In this document: positions 41,397 through 52,551 of the stretch, one piece after another
Layout: each line of letters starts with the position of its first letter
Numbering within the stretch: position 1 is the stretch's first letter
Source: Novosphingobium sp. Fuku2-ISO-50
GTDB taxonomy: Bacteria > Pseudomonadota > Alphaproteobacteria > Sphingomonadales > Sphingomonadaceae
Length of the DNA stretch: 64,000 bases
Direction of reading: 5' to 3'
NCBI RefSeq assembly: GCF_001519055.1
Contig: NZ_KQ954286.1
Location: 124,001 to 188,000, forward strand
Made by a program: the position numbers and the translations under genes
Notes under the pieces: model-generated
Database searches by the model: none
What the model saw: the letters and a program-made list of their open reading frames with translations, nothing else
Told to the model about the DNA's origin: nothing

Positions 41397-43112
41397 ATGG
41401 CTGCGGGCATGACGCTCTCCGGCTGGGCCTTGATCGCGACCTTTGTTGCGCTGTGCGTGGCAATGGCCAAGCCGATCGGCCTATGGCTTTTTGCGCTTTA
41501 CGAAGGACGCGACACGCCGCTGTCGCGCGTGCTTGGCCCGGTCGAACGAGGCTTCTATCGCCTCGCCGGGGTCGATCCCTCGCGCGAACAGAACTGGCGG
41601 CAATATGCCGTCGCGATGCTGCTGTTCCAATTGGCCACGGCGCTCGCGACATATGCGCTGTTGCGGCTTCAGGGCGTGTTGCCGCTCAATCCGCGCGGGC
41701 TTCCCGGTCTGTCGCCCGATCTGGCGATGAACACCGCGATCAGCTTTGTCACCAATACCAACTGGCAGGCCTATGCCGGGGAATCGACGCTGTCGAACCT
41801 GTCGCAGATGCTGGCGCTCGTGCCGCACAATTTCCTGTCGGCGGCGACCGGGATCGCCGTGGCCTTTGCGCTGTTTCGCGGCTTTGCCCGGCGCCAGACG
41901 CAGTTCGTCGGCAATTTCTGGACCGACATGACCCGCATCACGCTCTATCTGCTGCTGCCTCTGGCCTGCGTCTACGCACTGGTGCTCGTCGCAGGCGGCG
42001 TGCCGCAGACATTTGCGAGCAGCATCGATGCGACCACGCTCGAAGGCGCGCACCAGACGCTGGTGATCGGGCCGGTGGCCAGCCAGGAAGCGATCAAGAT
42101 GGTCGGCACCAATGGCGGCGGGTTCTTCAACGTCAATTCGGCCCACCCGTTTGAAAACCCCACAGCGCTGGTCAATTTCCTGCAGATGCTGTCGATCTTT
42201 GCGATCGGCGTCGGACTGACCTGGTGTTTTGGCAAGGCGGTCGGCGATACGCGCCAGGGCTGGGCCGTGCTCGCGGCGATGATGATCCTGTTCGTCGCCG
42301 GGGTCAGCATTGTCTATTGGCAGGAAGCCGCCGGCAATCCGCTGCTTCACCATGCCGGTCTTGCCGGCGCCAATATGGAGGGCAAGGAAGTTCGCTTTGG
42401 CGCCGCCGCCAGCGCCCTGTTCGCCACGATCACCACCGCCGCCAGTTGCGGCGCGGTCAATGCCATGCACGACAGCTTTACCCCGCTTGGCGGGTTGATC
42501 CCGATGTTCAATATCGAACTGGGCGAAGTCGTCGTCGGCGGCGTTGGCTCGGGGATCTACGGCTTTCTGCTGTTTGCGCTGCTCGCGGTGTTCATCGCCG
42601 GGCTGATGGTCGGCCGCACGCCCGAATATGTCGGCAAGAAGATCGAAGGCCGCGAGGTAAAGCTGGCGGTGCTCGCGATTGTCGTGCTGCCGCTGTGCAT
42701 TCTGGGCGGGACGGCGCTGGCCAGCGTCTTGCCCGCAGGCCTTGCCGGGATTGCCAACAAGGGCCCGCACGGCTTTTCCGAGATCCTCTATGCCTTTACT
42801 TCCGCCACCGGCAACAATGGCTCTGCCTTTGGCGGGATCAGCGCCAACACGCCGTTCTATAACGGCGCGCTCGCCGTGGCGATGTGGATCGGGCGCTTCT
42901 TTATGATGGTCCCGGTCCTCGCCATTGCCGGATCGCTGGCCCAGAAGAAATATACCCCTGAAACCACCGGGTCGTTCCCCACCACCGGCCCGCTGTGGAT
43001 CGGCCTGCTCGTCGCGATCATCCTGATCGTGGGCGGCCTGACCTTTCTGCCCGCGCTCGCGCTTGGTCCCGTCGCCGAACAGATGGCGATGCTGGCCGGC
43101 ACGACTTTCTGA
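41397..43112 (+). CDS. kdpA: K+-transporting ATPase subunit A
   Basis: A 571-residue membrane protein of the SKT channel-like family. The four selectivity-filter loops are visible: [39 protein letters not shown] and [13 protein letters not shown]. It binds and conducts K+ within the high-affinity Kdp pump. Length matches. A short gap (23 bases) separates it from kdpB. Confidence 0.97.
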   Translation: MAAGMTLSGWALIATFVALCVAMAKPIGLWLFALYEGRDTPLSRVLGPVERGFYRLAGVDPSREQNWRQYAVAMLLFQLATALATYALLRLQGVLPLNPRGLPGLSPDLAMNTAISFVTNTNWQAYAGESTLSNLSQMLALVPHNFLSAATGIAVAFALFRGFARRQTQFVGNFWTDMTRITLYLLLPLACVYALVLVAGGVPQTFASSIDATTLEGAHQTLVIGPVASQEAIKMVGTNGGGFFNVNSAHPFENPTALVNFLQMLSIFAIGVGLTWCFGKAVGDTRQGWAVLAAMMILFVAGVSIVYWQEAAGNPLLHHAGLAGANMEGKEVRFGAAASALFATITTAASCGAVNAMHDSFTPLGGLIPMFNIELGEVVVGGVGSGIYGFLLFALLAVFIAGLMVGRTPEYVGKKIEGREVKLAVLAIVVLPLCILGGTALASVLPAGLAGIANKGPHGFSEILYAFTSATGNNGSAFGGISANTPFYNGALAVAMWIGRFFMMVPVLAIAGSLAQKKYTPETTGSFPTTGPLWIGLLVAIILIVGGLTFLPALALGPVAEQMAMLAGTTF

Positions 43113-43135
43113 TCCTGCGTAAAAGGCAAAAACGC

Positions 43136-45184
43136 ATGTCGTCCGCCTCATCCCCCTCGTCCTCATCTCCCTCGTCGATGTTTTCGCCCGCGCTGGTCAT
43201 CCCCGCGATCGGCGAAGCGTTTCGCAAGCTTTCCCCGCGTGAACTGGTCAAGAACCCGGTGATGTTCACCACTGCCGTGGTAGCGGTGCTGATGACCGTG
43301 CTGCTGTTTCTTGGGCAAAGCGGGCTGCCGATCGGCTTTCAGCTGCAATTGATCGTGTGGCTTTGGCTGACTGTCCTGTTCGGCACGTTCGCCGAAGCGC
43401 TGGCCGAAGGCCGCGGCCGTGCCCAGGCCGCCAGCTTGCGCGCCACCCGCAGCGAACTGACCGGCAAGAAGCTGCGCGGCACCGGCAATGCCTATGACAT
43501 GGTCTCCGCCAGCACGCTGGCCAAAGGCGACGAAGTCCTCGTCGAAACCGGCGATCTGATCCCTGCCGACGGCGAAGTCGTCGCAGGCGTCGCCTCGGTC
43601 AACGAAGCGGCGATCACCGGCGAATCCGCCCCCGTGATCCGCGAGGCCGGTGGCGACCGCAGCGCGGTGACCGCCGGGACGCGGGTGATTTCCGACCATA
43701 TCCGCGTGCGCATTACCCAGGAGCCGGGCCAAGGTTTTCTCGACCGCATGATTTCGCTGGTCGAAGGCGCGCAGCGGCAGAAAACGCCCAACGAAATCGC
43801 GCTGACGATCCTGCTGGTCGGCCTGACCATCATTTTCCTGATCGCGGTCGCAACGATCCCGGCGCTGGCCGCCTATGCCGGTGGCCAGATCGCGGTTGCC
43901 GTGCTCGCCGCGCTGTTGATCACGCTGATCCCGACGACGATCGCCGCGCTGCTTTCGGCGATCGGGATCGCCGGGATGGATCGACTGGTGCGCTTCAACG
44001 TGCTGGCCAAATCGGGCCGCGCGGTCGAAGCGGCGGGCGACATCGACGTTCTGCTGCTCGACAAGACCGGCACGATCACCGTCGGCGACCGCGCCGCAGC
44101 GGAATTCCGCCCGTTGCACGGCATCACGGCGATCGACCTCGCCAATGCCGCGCTCTTTGCCAGCCTTGCCGACGAAACCCCCGAGGGGCGCAGCATCGTC
44201 GTGCTCGCGCGCGAACGTCATGACCTTTCCGCCGAATTGCCCGCCGGCGCCGAAGTGATCCCGTTTACCGCGCAAACCCGCCTGTCAGGCGTGCAGACCG
44301 CCGACCGCCTGATTCAGAAAGGCGCGATCGATTCGATCATCCGTGCCAACCCGCAAGCGAGCGAAGCGGCCAAAAGCGAATTGAAGCGCAATGCCGAAGA
44401 CATCGCCCGGCTTGGCCAGACCCCGCTCGGCGTTGCCGAAAACGGCCGCCTGCTCGGGGTGGTCGCGCTGAAAGACGTGATCAAGGCCGGGGTACGCGAA
44501 CGCTTTGTCGAATTGCGCCGCATGGGCATCCGCACGGTGATGATCACCGGCGACAACCCGCTGACCGCCGCCGCGATCGCCGCCGAAGCCGGAGTCGACG
44601 ATTTCCTTGCCGAAGCGACGCCCGAAGACAAACTGGCCCTGATCCGCAAGGAACAACAAGGCGGGCGGCTCGTCGCCATGTGTGGCGATGGCACCAACGA
44701 TGCCCCGGCGCTGGCCCAGGCCGACGTCGGCGTGGCGATGAACACCGGCACCCAGGCTGCGCGCGAGGCGGGCAACATGGTCGATCTCGACAGCGATCCG
44801 ACCAAGCTGATCGAGATCGTCGGGCTCGGCAAACAGCTGCTGATGACGCGCGGCGCGCTGACCACGTTTTCGGTCGCCAACGACGTTGCGAAGTATTTCG
44901 CGATCATCCCCGCGATGTTCGTCGTGCTCTATCCGGGCCTGCGCGCGCTCAACGTCATGCATCTGGCAAGCCCGCAAAGCGCGATCCTTTCGGCGATCAT
45001 TTTCAACGCGCTGATCATTCCGACTCTGGTGCCGCTCGCGCTCAAGGGCGTGACCTATCGCCCGATCGGCGCGGGCGCACTGCTCGCGCGCAACCTTGCC
45101 GTCTATGGCGCGGGCGGGCTGATCGCCCCGTTCATCGGGATCAAGGCGATCGATCTTGCCGTCTCCGCGCTCCATCTTGCCTGA
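43136..45184 (+). CDS. kdpB: K+-transporting P-type ATPase subunit B
   Basis: A 682-residue P-type ATPase: ITGESAPV actuator motif, phosphorylation motif [13 protein letters not shown], the nucleotide-domain start [34 protein letters not shown] and [18 protein letters not shown]. An N-terminal serine-rich stretch precedes [17 protein letters not shown]. It hydrolyses ATP to drive K+ through KdpA. The ATG at 43136 has AAAAGG upstream. Confidence 0.97.
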   Translation: MSSASSPSSSSPSSMFSPALVIPAIGEAFRKLSPRELVKNPVMFTTAVVAVLMTVLLFLGQSGLPIGFQLQLIVWLWLTVLFGTFAEALAEGRGRAQAASLRATRSELTGKKLRGTGNAYDMVSASTLAKGDEVLVETGDLIPADGEVVAGVASVNEAAITGESAPVIREAGGDRSAVTAGTRVISDHIRVRITQEPGQGFLDRMISLVEGAQRQKTPNEIALTILLVGLTIIFLIAVATIPALAAYAGGQIAVAVLAALLITLIPTTIAALLSAIGIAGMDRLVRFNVLAKSGRAVEAAGDIDVLLLDKTGTITVGDRAAAEFRPLHGITAIDLANAALFASLADETPEGRSIVVLARERHDLSAELPAGAEVIPFTAQTRLSGVQTADRLIQKGAIDSIIRANPQASEAAKSELKRNAEDIARLGQTPLGVAENGRLLGVVALKDVIKAGVRERFVELRRMGIRTVMITGDNPLTAAAIAAEAGVDDFLAEATPEDKLALIRKEQQGGRLVAMCGDGTNDAPALAQADVGVAMNTGTQAAREAGNMVDLDSDPTKLIEIVGLGKQLLMTRGALTTFSVANDVAKYFAIIPAMFVVLYPGLRALNVMHLASPQSAILSAIIFNALIIPTLVPLALKGVTYRPIGAGALLARNLAVYGAGGLIAPFIGIKAIDLAVSALHLA

Positions 45185-45202
45185 CATTCGGGAAAACGCC
45201 CC

Positions 45203-45784
45203 ATGCTTACCGACATTGCCCAAGCAACCCGTCCGGCGCTGGTTCTGACCGGGCTGATGTTCGCCCTGACCGGCCTTGCCTATCCCGCCGCGATTACCGG
45301 CATTGCCCAGATCGCCCTGCCCTATCAGGCGAACGGTTCGCTCGTTTCGCGTGATGGTCAGGTCGCCGGGTCGGCGCTGATCGGCCAGAGCTTTGCCGGC
45401 GACGGTTATTTCCATGGCCGCCCGTCCGCCGCCGGAAAGGGCTATGACCCGACCCAGTCGAGCGGATCGAATCTGGGCCCGACGTCAAAGGCGCTGATCG
45501 ACCGGGTCACCGGCGATGTCAAAGCCAACCCCGGCGCGCCGGTCGACATGCTGACCACCTCCGCCTCGGGCCTTGATCCCCACATCAGCCCCGAAGCCGC
45601 CGAATGGCAGGCCAAACGCGTCGCCGCCGCGCGCCATATCGCGCCGTCAAAGGTCTATGCCCTGGTCGACAATGCCGTCGAGATGCCGCTGTTCGGCTTT
45701 ATCGGCGAACCGCGTGTCAATGTGCTCAAGCTCAATCTCGCGCTCGACAAAGCGGTCGGCAAAGGCGCACAAAGCCCGCGATGA
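45203..45784 (+). CDS. kdpC: K+-transporting ATPase subunit C
   Basis: A 193-residue KdpC: one N-terminal membrane helix ([25 protein letters not shown]), then [34 protein letters not shown] and the conserved [22 protein letters not shown] block. It increases ATP affinity of KdpB. Its stop overlaps the kdpD start (ATGA), coupling pump and sensor. Confidence 0.96.
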   Translation: MLTDIAQATRPALVLTGLMFALTGLAYPAAITGIAQIALPYQANGSLVSRDGQVAGSALIGQSFAGDGYFHGRPSAAGKGYDPTQSSGSNLGPTSKALIDRVTGDVKANPGAPVDMLTTSASGLDPHISPEAAEWQAKRVAAARHIAPSKVYALVDNAVEMPLFGFIGEPRVNVLKLNLALDKAVGKGAQSPR

Positions 45785-48492
45785 ATGAACCGGCGCGCCC
45801 CGATCCCGATGCTCTGTTGCGCACGCTGGCGCTGGCCAAAGGCGGGGCAAGGCCGGGATCGGGCGAACGCCCGCGCGGTCGGCTGAAAGTCTTTCTCGGC
45901 GCCGCGCCGGGCGTGGGCAAGACCTGTGAAATGCTCGATGACGCGGCCGCGCGGCGCAATGCCGGGCTCGACGTCGTGATCGGTCTGGTCGAAACGCATG
46001 GCCGGATGGAAACCGTGGCGCGCACCGCCGGGTTCGAGACCGTGCCGCGCAAAGTGATCGAACATCACGGCCGCACGCTCGAAGAAATGGACATCGACGC
46101 GGTGCTGGCGCGACGGCCCGCGCTGGTGCTGGTCGACGAACTGGCCCACACCAACGCGCCGGGCAGCCGCCATGACAAGCGCTATCAGGATGTCGAGGAA
46201 GTGCTCGACGCCGGGATCGACGTCTATTCGACTCTCAATATCCAGCATATTGAAAGCCTGAACGACGTCGTCGCGTCGTTTACCCGCGTGCGCGTGCGCG
46301 AAACGCTGCCCGACCGCGTGCTCGAACAGGCCGAGCTCGAAATCGTCGACTTGCCGCCCGACGAACTGATCGAGCGGCTGCGCGACGGCAAAGTCTATGT
46401 CCCCGAAGAAGCCGGGCGCGCGCTGGCGCATTTCTTTTCAAAGTCGAACTTGTCCGCCTTGCGCGAACTCGCGCTGCGTCGCGCGGCACAGGCGATCGAT
46501 GCGCAAATGCTCGACCATGTCCGCGCCCATGCGCTGGCGGGCAAATGGGCGGCGGGCGAGCGGCTGGTGGTCGCCATATCGGAACAGACCGGCTGCGGCG
46601 GGCTGGTGCGGTCGGCCAAGCGCATGGCCGATGCTCTGGGCGCGCCCTGGACCGCAGTCCATGTCGAAACCACGCGCGAACTGGGCCTGTCCGACGCAGA
46701 GCGGCGCCAGCTTGCCGCGACGCTCGAGCTGGCACAGCATCTCGGCGGACAGACCGCGACAATTCCCGCCGAAAGCGTGACCGAGGGGCTGTCAGCCTAT
46801 CTCGACGAAGCGCGCGCGACACAGCTCATTCTGGGCAAGGCAACCCGGTCACGCTGGCACGAATGGCGCCACGGCTCGGTGGTCGACCGCATGGTTCGCC
46901 ATGGATCGGGGATCGCGGTCCATGTCCTGACGCTCGAAGACAATCCCGACAGCGCCCGCACCGCGCAAGCATCGATCGGGCGGCGCATCACTCCCGATCG
47001 CTGGGGCACGCCTGCAGGCTATGCCATTTCGCTGGGATTGGTCGCGCTCGTGACGCTGATCGGCCATTCGATCTCGAGCCTTGGCAATGTCACCAATATC
47101 GCGCTGCTCTACCTTTTGCCGGTGCTGGTCGCGGCGACGCGCCATGGCCTGCGCACCGGGCTCGCGACCGGGCTGGCCTCGTCTCTGGCGTACAATTTCT
47201 TTTTCATTCCGCCGCTTTATACATTCACGATCGCCGATCCGCAAAACCTGATCACGGTCATGGTCTTGTTGGGGATTGCCGTGCTGGTCAGCCAGATGGC
47301 CTCTCGCGTGCGCGATCATGCCTTGCTCGCGCGCAACAGCGCGGCGCAAAACGGCGCACTCGCGGGTTTTGCCCGCCATCTGACCGGGATCAGCAGCGAG
47401 ATGGAGCTGGGCCAGGTGCTTTGCGCCGAAGTTGCCCGGCTGCTCGATGTGCGCGCGGCCCTGCTCTTGCCCGAAAACGGCAATCTGGAAGTCCGCGCGG
47501 CCAATCCGCCCGAAAACCGGATGGAAACGCTGGAAAATGCCGCCGCGCGCTGGGCCTTCGACAACAACCGCCGCGCCGGGCGCGGGTCGGACACGCTGAC
47601 CGCCTGCGAATGGCTGTTTACGCCGATCGGCGCCACCGGACATGTGCTGGGCGTGCTGGGCATTGCGCGCGACGATACCGCCGCACCGCTGCGGATCGAC
47701 CAGATGCCGCTGTTGTCCAGTCTGCTCGATCAGGCGGGCCTGGCCTTCGAACGCATCGCGCTGGAACATGAAATGAGCAACGTGGCCAAACTGCGCGAAC
47801 AGGATCGGCTGCGCACCGCGCTGCTGTCCTCGGTCAGCCATGATCTGCGCACGCCGCTGACCGCGATCATCGGCAATCTCGACGCGATCCGCCCCGCCGA
47901 CCCGGTTCAGGCCGATCAATTGGGCACCGCACGCGCCGAGGCCGAGCGCTTGCGCGGGTTTGTCGCCAATCTGCTCGACATGGCGCGGATCGAGGCGGGC
48001 GTGCTGACCCGCAGCAGCGAGCCGGTCGATCTCGCCGACGCGATTGCCGGGGCGGTGCATGATCTGCGCACGCGGCTGACCGCCAATCCGATCCACATGG
48101 ACGTATCGCCCGACTTGCCGTTTGTACTGGTCGATCCGCAATTGTTTCAGCAGTGCCTGATCAACCTGATCGACAACGCCGCCAAGTATGGCGAACCGGG
48201 CACCCCGATCACGATCGCCGCGCAGCGCGAACCGGGTCTGCTGAAACTGATGGTCATGGACGAAGGCCCCGGCCTCCCGCCCGGCGAAGAGGATCGCATT
48301 TTCGAGACGTTTGCGCGCATCGAAGGCTCGGATCGCAAAGGCGGCACCGGGCTTGGCCTGGCGATCGTGCGCGGCTTTTGCACCGCGATGGGGCTGTCCG
48401 TATCGGCCGCCAATCGCGCCAGCACGCACGGCGCCTGCTTCACCATCAGTTTTGACGATGCGCACCTGACGAATGCAGAGGAACCGGCATGA
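45781..48492 (+). CDS. kdpD: Sensor histidine kinase KdpD
   Basis: A 903-residue sensor. The N-terminal KdpD domain has Walker [10 protein letters not shown] (about 41-49) and [17 protein letters not shown] Usp-like domain ([20 protein letters not shown]) follows, then four membrane helices (about 412-510), a GAF-like region, and the kinase core with [19 protein letters not shown] (phosphorylated His) and ATP-binding [17 protein letters not shown] and [13 protein letters not shown]. It senses K+ limitation or ionic stress and phosphorylates KdpE. It overlaps kdpC and kdpE by four bases each. Confidence 0.96.
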   Translation: MNEPARPDPDALLRTLALAKGGARPGSGERPRGRLKVFLGAAPGVGKTCEMLDDAAARRNAGLDVVIGLVETHGRMETVARTAGFETVPRKVIEHHGRTLEEMDIDAVLARRPALVLVDELAHTNAPGSRHDKRYQDVEEVLDAGIDVYSTLNIQHIESLNDVVASFTRVRVRETLPDRVLEQAELEIVDLPPDELIERLRDGKVYVPEEAGRALAHFFSKSNLSALRELALRRAAQAIDAQMLDHVRAHALAGKWAAGERLVVAISEQTGCGGLVRSAKRMADALGAPWTAVHVETTRELGLSDAERRQLAATLELAQHLGGQTATIPAESVTEGLSAYLDEARATQLILGKATRSRWHEWRHGSVVDRMVRHGSGIAVHVLTLEDNPDSARTAQASIGRRITPDRWGTPAGYAISLGLVALVTLIGHSISSLGNVTNIALLYLLPVLVAATRHGLRTGLATGLASSLAYNFFFIPPLYTFTIADPQNLITVMVLLGIAVLVSQMASRVRDHALLARNSAAQNGALAGFARHLTGISSEMELGQVLCAEVARLLDVRAALLLPENGNLEVRAANPPENRMETLENAAARWAFDNNRRAGRGSDTLTACEWLFTPIGATGHVLGVLGIARDDTAAPLRIDQMPLLSSLLDQAGLAFERIALEHEMSNVAKLREQDRLRTALLSSVSHDLRTPLTAIIGNLDAIRPADPVQADQLGTARAEAERLRGFVANLLDMARIEAGVLTRSSEPVDLADAIAGAVHDLRTRLTANPIHMDVSPDLPFVLVDPQLFQQCLINLIDNAAKYGEPGTPITIAAQREPGLLKLMVMDEGPGLPPGEEDRIFETFARIEGSDRKGGTGLGLAIVRGFCTAMGLSVSAANRASTHGACFTISFDDAHLTNAEEPA

Positions 48493-49169
48493 AACCCTTG
48501 CGCGTGCTGGTCGTCGAAGATGATGCGGCGATCCGCCGACTGCTTCACGCGGCGCTGACCCGCTCGGGATACCAGGTGATCGAGGCCGCCGACGCGCGCG
48601 CCGCGCTTGCCGCGCTGGCGATCGACAAGCCCGATGCGGTGCTGCTCGATCTCGGCCTGCCCGATCGCGACGGGCTGGAACTGGTGCCCCTGATCAAGGC
48701 CGCCGGAACCGCGCTGATCGTCGTGTCCGCGCGCGAGGATACCGACCAGAAAGTCACCGCGCTCGATCTTGGCGCCGATGACTATGTGATCAAGCCGTTC
48801 GACAGCGAAGAACTCCACGCCCGCCTGCGCACTGCGCTGCGCCACCGCCTTGCCGCCGAAGCACGCTCGGCAAAAGTGGTGCTCGGCGATGTCGCGATCG
48901 ACCTGTCGGCCCGACTGGTCACCCGCGCGGGCGAAGAAGTGCACCTCACGCCCAAGGAATACGGGATGCTTGCCGAACTCGCCAAGCATCCCGGCCGCGT
49001 GATCACCCATTCCCAGCTACTGCGCGCAGTCTGGGGCGCGGGCCACGAACGCGACGTCGAATACTTGCGCGTCGCCGCACGCGGCATCCGCCGCAAGCTC
49101 GAAGCCGACCCGACAACGCCCATCCTGCTGCGCAACGAGCCAGGCGTGGGCTATCGGCTGATGGGATGA
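48489..49169 (+). CDS. kdpE: Response regulator KdpE
   Basis: A 226-residue OmpR-type regulator: receiver domain with acidic pocket ED11D12 region (VVEDDAAIRRLL), phospho-acceptor Asp54 in VLLDLGLPDRDG, Lys in DDYVIKPFDSEELHARL, then the winged-helix DNA-binding domain (VHLTPKEYGMLAELAKHPGRVITHSQLLRAVWG, ending PTTPILLRNEPGVGYRLMG). It activates the kdp promoter when phosphorylated. Start overlaps the kdpD stop. Confidence 0.96.
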   Translation: MKPLRVLVVEDDAAIRRLLHAALTRSGYQVIEAADARAALAALAIDKPDAVLLDLGLPDRDGLELVPLIKAAGTALIVVSAREDTDQKVTALDLGADDYVIKPFDSEELHARLRTALRHRLAAEARSAKVVLGDVAIDLSARLVTRAGEEVHLTPKEYGMLAELAKHPGRVITHSQLLRAVWGAGHERDVEYLRVAARGIRRKLEADPTTPILLRNEPGVGYRLMG

Positions 49170-49434
49170 ACCCATTGTGCGCGCCTCCCGCAAATAGATC
49201 CTGTTTGGAGCAACTTTTCGTAACAATCCAAGAAGCCACTTGCGCCCCCATGGGGTGGCGGTTAGGCAAGACCTCAAGAACAAGACCTGTAATCAGGTGG
49301 TCGTGGACCCTGTCATTTCCCGCGAAAGGGCGGGAACGGCTTGCGCTGTTTGTGGAGGCACGACTTTGTCGTTTTATGCTGGTATCGCTCGCGCGACAAA
49401 TGCCGGGCGTGGCGCACAGAACTGTTTGCACTTG

Positions 49435-50013
49435 ATGATGATTGCCGCTGCGGTTGCGATCACAACGAGCGCGACAGTTGCCCAGACAGCCACGTCGGAA
49501 GCCTTGGTCGTCCCGCCCCCGATACCTGCAACCACAATCACCATTCCGGCGTTGACCCCGGTGGAAGTCGAAGTGCTGGCCGATCTCAGCAGCCGGACCA
49601 CCAAGACCGGGCAAATCTTTCCCATCCGTCTGGCGCAGCCGATCACCATCGATGGCCGGGTCGTGGTGCCTGCGGGTGCATCGGGTGAAGGCGAAGTGCT
49701 CGATGCCAGGCGCAGCGGGCTAGGCGGTGCCTCGGGCATGCTCATGCTGATCGCGCACAATCTGATGATCGATGGCCGGGCGCTGCGCCTGCGCTCGATG
49801 CACATCGGCCAGACCGGCGAAGACCACAGCAAAGAAGTCGCTGTATCAGGTGCCGTGCCCATCGTCGGGGTGTTCGTCATGTTCATCAAGGGCGGTGAGA
49901 CCCAGGTCGCGTCGGGAACCCGTGCAATGGCCAAGACCGCAGAAGACTTCGTGATTTCGCCTGTCAACGCGGCGGCACCAAAGCCCTCAACAACAGAAGG
50001 GACCAACCAATGA
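49435..50013 (+). CDS. Exported protein of unknown function (192 aa)
   Basis: From ATG 49435 a 192-residue protein with a signal-peptide-like N-terminus (IAAAVAITTSATVAQ), a Pro/Thr linker (PPPIPATTITIPALTPVEVEVL) and a beta-rich domain with RTTKTGQIFPIRLAQPITIDGRVVVPAGASGEGEVLDARR, like proteins that set surface or periplasmic durability (a P-A-G turn after a long strand). No family is named. There is no clear ribosome-binding site and a longer frame reaches 49240, so the start is unsure. The 265 bases before it hold no other gene. It overlaps the next gene by four bases, so the two form a pair. Confidence 0.65.
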   Translation: MMIAAAVAITTSATVAQTATSEALVVPPPIPATTITIPALTPVEVEVLADLSSRTTKTGQIFPIRLAQPITIDGRVVVPAGASGEGEVLDARRSGLGGASGMLMLIAHNLMIDGRALRLRSMHIGQTGEDHSKEVAVSGAVPIVGVFVMFIKGGETQVASGTRAMAKTAEDFVISPVNAAAPKPSTTEGTNQ

Positions 50014-50504
50014 CCCCGATTGTCAAACGCGCCATGCTGCGCGCCATTGCATTGTGCGCAGTGCTTTCATCCACGCCGTCGCTGGCTGAAGATGCTGCCC
50101 AGCAAGTCGTGCCGGCGCCGCCCGCAGGGAAAGGCGAAGTGGTATTTTTCCGCTCCGGCACGCTCATTGGCGCGGCAATCAGCTGCGCGGTGCACGAAAA
50201 CGGCGCCAAGGTCAGCTCCCTGCCGCCGGGGCATTATTTCGTGTTGGCAGCCGAGCCGGGCAAGCACGCCTATTCGGTCAAGAGCGAGGCGACCGACACG
50301 CTCAACGTCCAGGTCGAATCCGGCGAAGTGCAATATGTCTCGTGCCATGTAAAAATGGGGATCATGGCTGGCCGCCCCGTGCTCGGCCCGGCCAGCGAAG
50401 CCGACTTCAAGGCTAAAAGCCTGAAAGCGGTCGACGCAAGCAAGACTGCCCCGGCAGCATCGGCCCCCACAGCACCGGCTGCCCCAGTCTCACTGGCGCA
50501 ATAG
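50010..50504 (+). CDS. DUF2846-like exported protein
   Basis: A 164-residue protein with a signal peptide (RAMLRAIALCAVLSSTPSLAE). The mature part GKGEVVFFRSGTLIGAAISCAVHENGAKVSSLPPGHYFVLAAEPGKHAYSVKSEATDTLNVQVESGEVQYVSC follows the DUF2846 pattern (R...G....v...G..v..l..G.Y......pG.h.i...). A low-complexity Ala/Pro/Thr tail follows. DUF2846 proteins are periplasmic or lipoproteins of unknown role. Coupled by ATGA to the preceding exported protein; 44 bases before the end of the converging TetR gene. Confidence 0.7.
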   Translation: MTPIVKRAMLRAIALCAVLSSTPSLAEDAAQQVVPAPPAGKGEVVFFRSGTLIGAAISCAVHENGAKVSSLPPGHYFVLAAEPGKHAYSVKSEATDTLNVQVESGEVQYVSCHVKMGIMAGRPVLGPASEADFKAKSLKAVDASKTAPAASAPTAPAAPVSLAQ

Positions 50505-50548
50505 CCGATACCGGCACGCGGATCATGCCGGAATGCATGGTCCGCGCG

Positions 50549-51217
50549 CTATTCCGCCCCAACAGAGCGATAATTCCGCACGAGATCGACGAAACTGCCG
50601 ATCGCGATGCGCTTGATCAGTGCAATACGGTCGACAATGGGCTTTTCAAACCCGGCGAACATGGTCGATCCTTCCATCGAGAAGGAAATGAACAGGGCGA
50701 GCGTGTCGCGCTCTTCTTGTGACAGATCGGGGCGCATTTCGGCGATGATGCCGCCGAGCGGCGCGCGCGCGCGGGCGTACAATTCGTGCATCCGGTCGTG
50801 AACGAATGGGTCGTGGTTCGACAATGCCCACAATTCGGGGAAAAAGCGCGTTGTCTTCTTGCTCGGGATGTCGTCGAGGATCAGTCGGCAATAGCGATCG
50901 AGCCGCTCTTCCGGGCTGAGGTCCGGACGATGGACTATCGTGGTGAATTCGCGCTCATAGCTTGAAATCACCGCGTCGAGCAGTTCGCGCACCAGATCCT
51001 CGCGCGTGCGATAATGATACGTCAAATTGCCGAACTTTATCCCGCAGTCGGTCGCGACTCGGCGCATCGACATCGCCTGCCAGCCTTCCTCGATCAGGAT
51101 CGAAAGCGCGGTGCGCAGGATCGCCTCGCGCGTCTCGTTGCCTTTGACATACCCGCTTGCGCGCTCGGGCACGATCAGGTCGGGCATCTCGGCAGAGGCA
51201 TCATCCGCTTGCGACAT
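50549..51217 (-). CDS. TetR-family repressor divergent from the amine dehydrogenase operon
   Basis: A 222-residue TetR protein with N-terminal HTH (AILRTALSILIEEGWQAMSMRRVATDCGIKFGNLTYHYRTREDLVREL, about residues 31-78) and an all-helical ligand domain with CRLILDDIPSKKTTRFFPELWALSNHDPFVHDRM. The ATG at 51217 (MSQADDASAEM) follows GAGGA; a longer frame to 51259 is less likely. It is divergent from the amine dehydrogenase genes and repeated operator-like motifs lie between, so it probably represses them until an amine or related metabolite is present. Confidence 0.87.
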   Translation of the reverse strand: MSQADDASAEMPDLIVPERASGYVKGNETREAILRTALSILIEEGWQAMSMRRVATDCGIKFGNLTYHYRTREDLVRELLDAVISSYEREFTTIVHRPDLSPEERLDRYCRLILDDIPSKKTTRFFPELWALSNHDPFVHDRMHELYARARAPLGGIIAEMRPDLSQEERDTLALFISFSMEGSTMFAGFEKPIVDRIALIKRIAIGSFVDLVRNYRSVGAE

Positions 51218-51259
51218 AGGGAAATTTTCCTCGCGAAGGCCACACAAGGCCAATCTCAA

Positions 51260-51293
51260 TTTAGGTCACTAAACATATTTAGGTCAGTTGACA
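51260..51293 (+). promoter_or_regulatory. Repeated TTTAGGTCA operator overlapping a -35 box
   Basis: TTTAGGTCACTAAA (51260-51273) is an imperfect palindrome (TTTAG/CTAAA). A second copy TTTAGGTCAGTTGA (51278-51291) follows, 18 bases from the first, and its end overlaps a consensus -35 hexamer TTGACA (51288-51293) reading toward the amine dehydrogenase gene. AT-rich against the surroundings. This is the expected place for TetR binding and repression of both directions. Confidence 0.65.
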
Positions 51294-51372
51294 AGTTTAC
51301 CCCTGTTCCATCATCCTCCCGTTCAGAAGCCGCGTTGGGGTTTGGCGGCTCGTTTTGGTGGAGACTTGAGCA

Positions 51373-52551
51373 ATGCGGTGGTTTGTCGGCCTGCTTTCTT
51401 CCGCGCTGAGCCTTGCGGCCGCGCAGCCGGCGCTGGCGGATGGCGCGGCCTATCCCAGCCCCCTGCCCAACGAGCCGATCCCGGCCGTCACGGCCCTGCC
51501 GAAGGTCTGGCCCAAAAGCTGGGTTCTGATCAACGATTTCAATTTCAACGCGATCATCGACGGCCGTGTCGTGGTGGTCGATACCGCGTCTGCCAATCAG
51601 CCGTTGAAGGGCATCGTGCGCGACGCACAGTTCGGCAATATGCTGCTGTCGACCAAGCGCGGCGAAATCCTGACCGCCGAAACGTTTTACACCCGGCTCA
51701 ACCACGGCGACCGCACCGACGCGATCACGTTCTGGAGCATGGCCGATCTCAAGCCCAAGGGCGAAGTGGTCCTGCCCGGCGGAAAGCGTCAGCAATCGGT
51801 GACGTATCCGCAGCTGTTTCAGTTCACCAATGACGAGAAATGGGCGCTGATCGCCAATTTCACCCCGGCGCAATCGGTCAGCGTGGTCGATCTCGATGCG
51901 CGCAAGGTGCTCGGTGAAATCGACCTGCCCGGCTGTTCGCAGATCTATCCCACCGGTGCGCGCGGCTTTTCCAGCTTTTGCGCAGACGGTTCGCTGTTTT
52001 CGGTCGCGCTCGATGAAACCGGCAAGGCGGTCAGCTCGGCCACGATCAAGGCCGTGCAGGATATCGACCATCAGGCGCTGTTCAGCACGCCCGCCTGGGT
52101 TGGCAAGACGGCCTGGTTCGTCAGCCAGCGCGGGCTGATTCAGGGCTTCGACTTTTCCGGCACGCTGGCCAAAGTCATCCCCGGCCCGTTCAGCGTCGGT
52201 ACCGCCGAAGGCGGCGCGCCCGAATGGCGCCCCGGCGGCTGGCAGGTCATCAACGCCGATGCTGCCGGCAGGCTTTATATCCTGATGAACCCCGCCGGTC
52301 GCGAAGGCAGCCACAAGGACGGCGGCACCGAAGTCTGGGTGTTCGATCCGGTCAAAAAGGTTCGCCTCGCGCGCATTCCGCTAAAGGCGCAGTCGATCGC
52401 GGTCGCGGTCACACGCGAAGACGTGCCCCATCTCGTGCTATCGCGCGCAGACGGGGTGATCGACATCTATGATGCCGCCAGCGGGGCATTTGTCCGCACG
52501 CTCGGCGCCACGGTCGCGTTCAACCCCATCGTCATCACCCCGGTGCAATGA
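51373..52551 (+). CDS. TTQ amine dehydrogenase heavy chain (MauB/AauB-like)
   Basis: A 392-residue exported protein with a Sec signal (FVGLLSSALSLAAAQPALADG). The beta-propeller segments match methylamine/aromatic amine dehydrogenase heavy chains: KSWVLINDFNFNAIIDGRVVVVD, GDRTDAITFWSMADLKPKGEVVLP, PGCSQIYPTGARGFSSFCADGS and QHR-type LYILMNPAGREGSHKDGGTEVWVFD. The heavy chain binds two light chains in the periplasm and shapes substrate access and electron-acceptor docking. The size matches family members. Its stop overlaps a mini-frame at 52548 (ATGA). Confidence 0.9.
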   Translation: MRWFVGLLSSALSLAAAQPALADGAAYPSPLPNEPIPAVTALPKVWPKSWVLINDFNFNAIIDGRVVVVDTASANQPLKGIVRDAQFGNMLLSTKRGEILTAETFYTRLNHGDRTDAITFWSMADLKPKGEVVLPGGKRQQSVTYPQLFQFTNDEKWALIANFTPAQSVSVVDLDARKVLGEIDLPGCSQIYPTGARGFSSFCADGSLFSVALDETGKAVSSATIKAVQDIDHQALFSTPAWVGKTAWFVSQRGLIQGFDFSGTLAKVIPGPFSVGTAEGGAPEWRPGGWQVINADAAGRLYILMNPAGREGSHKDGGTEVWVFDPVKKVRLARIPLKAQSIAVAVTREDVPHLVLSRADGVIDIYDAASGAFVRTLGATVAFNPIVITPVQ

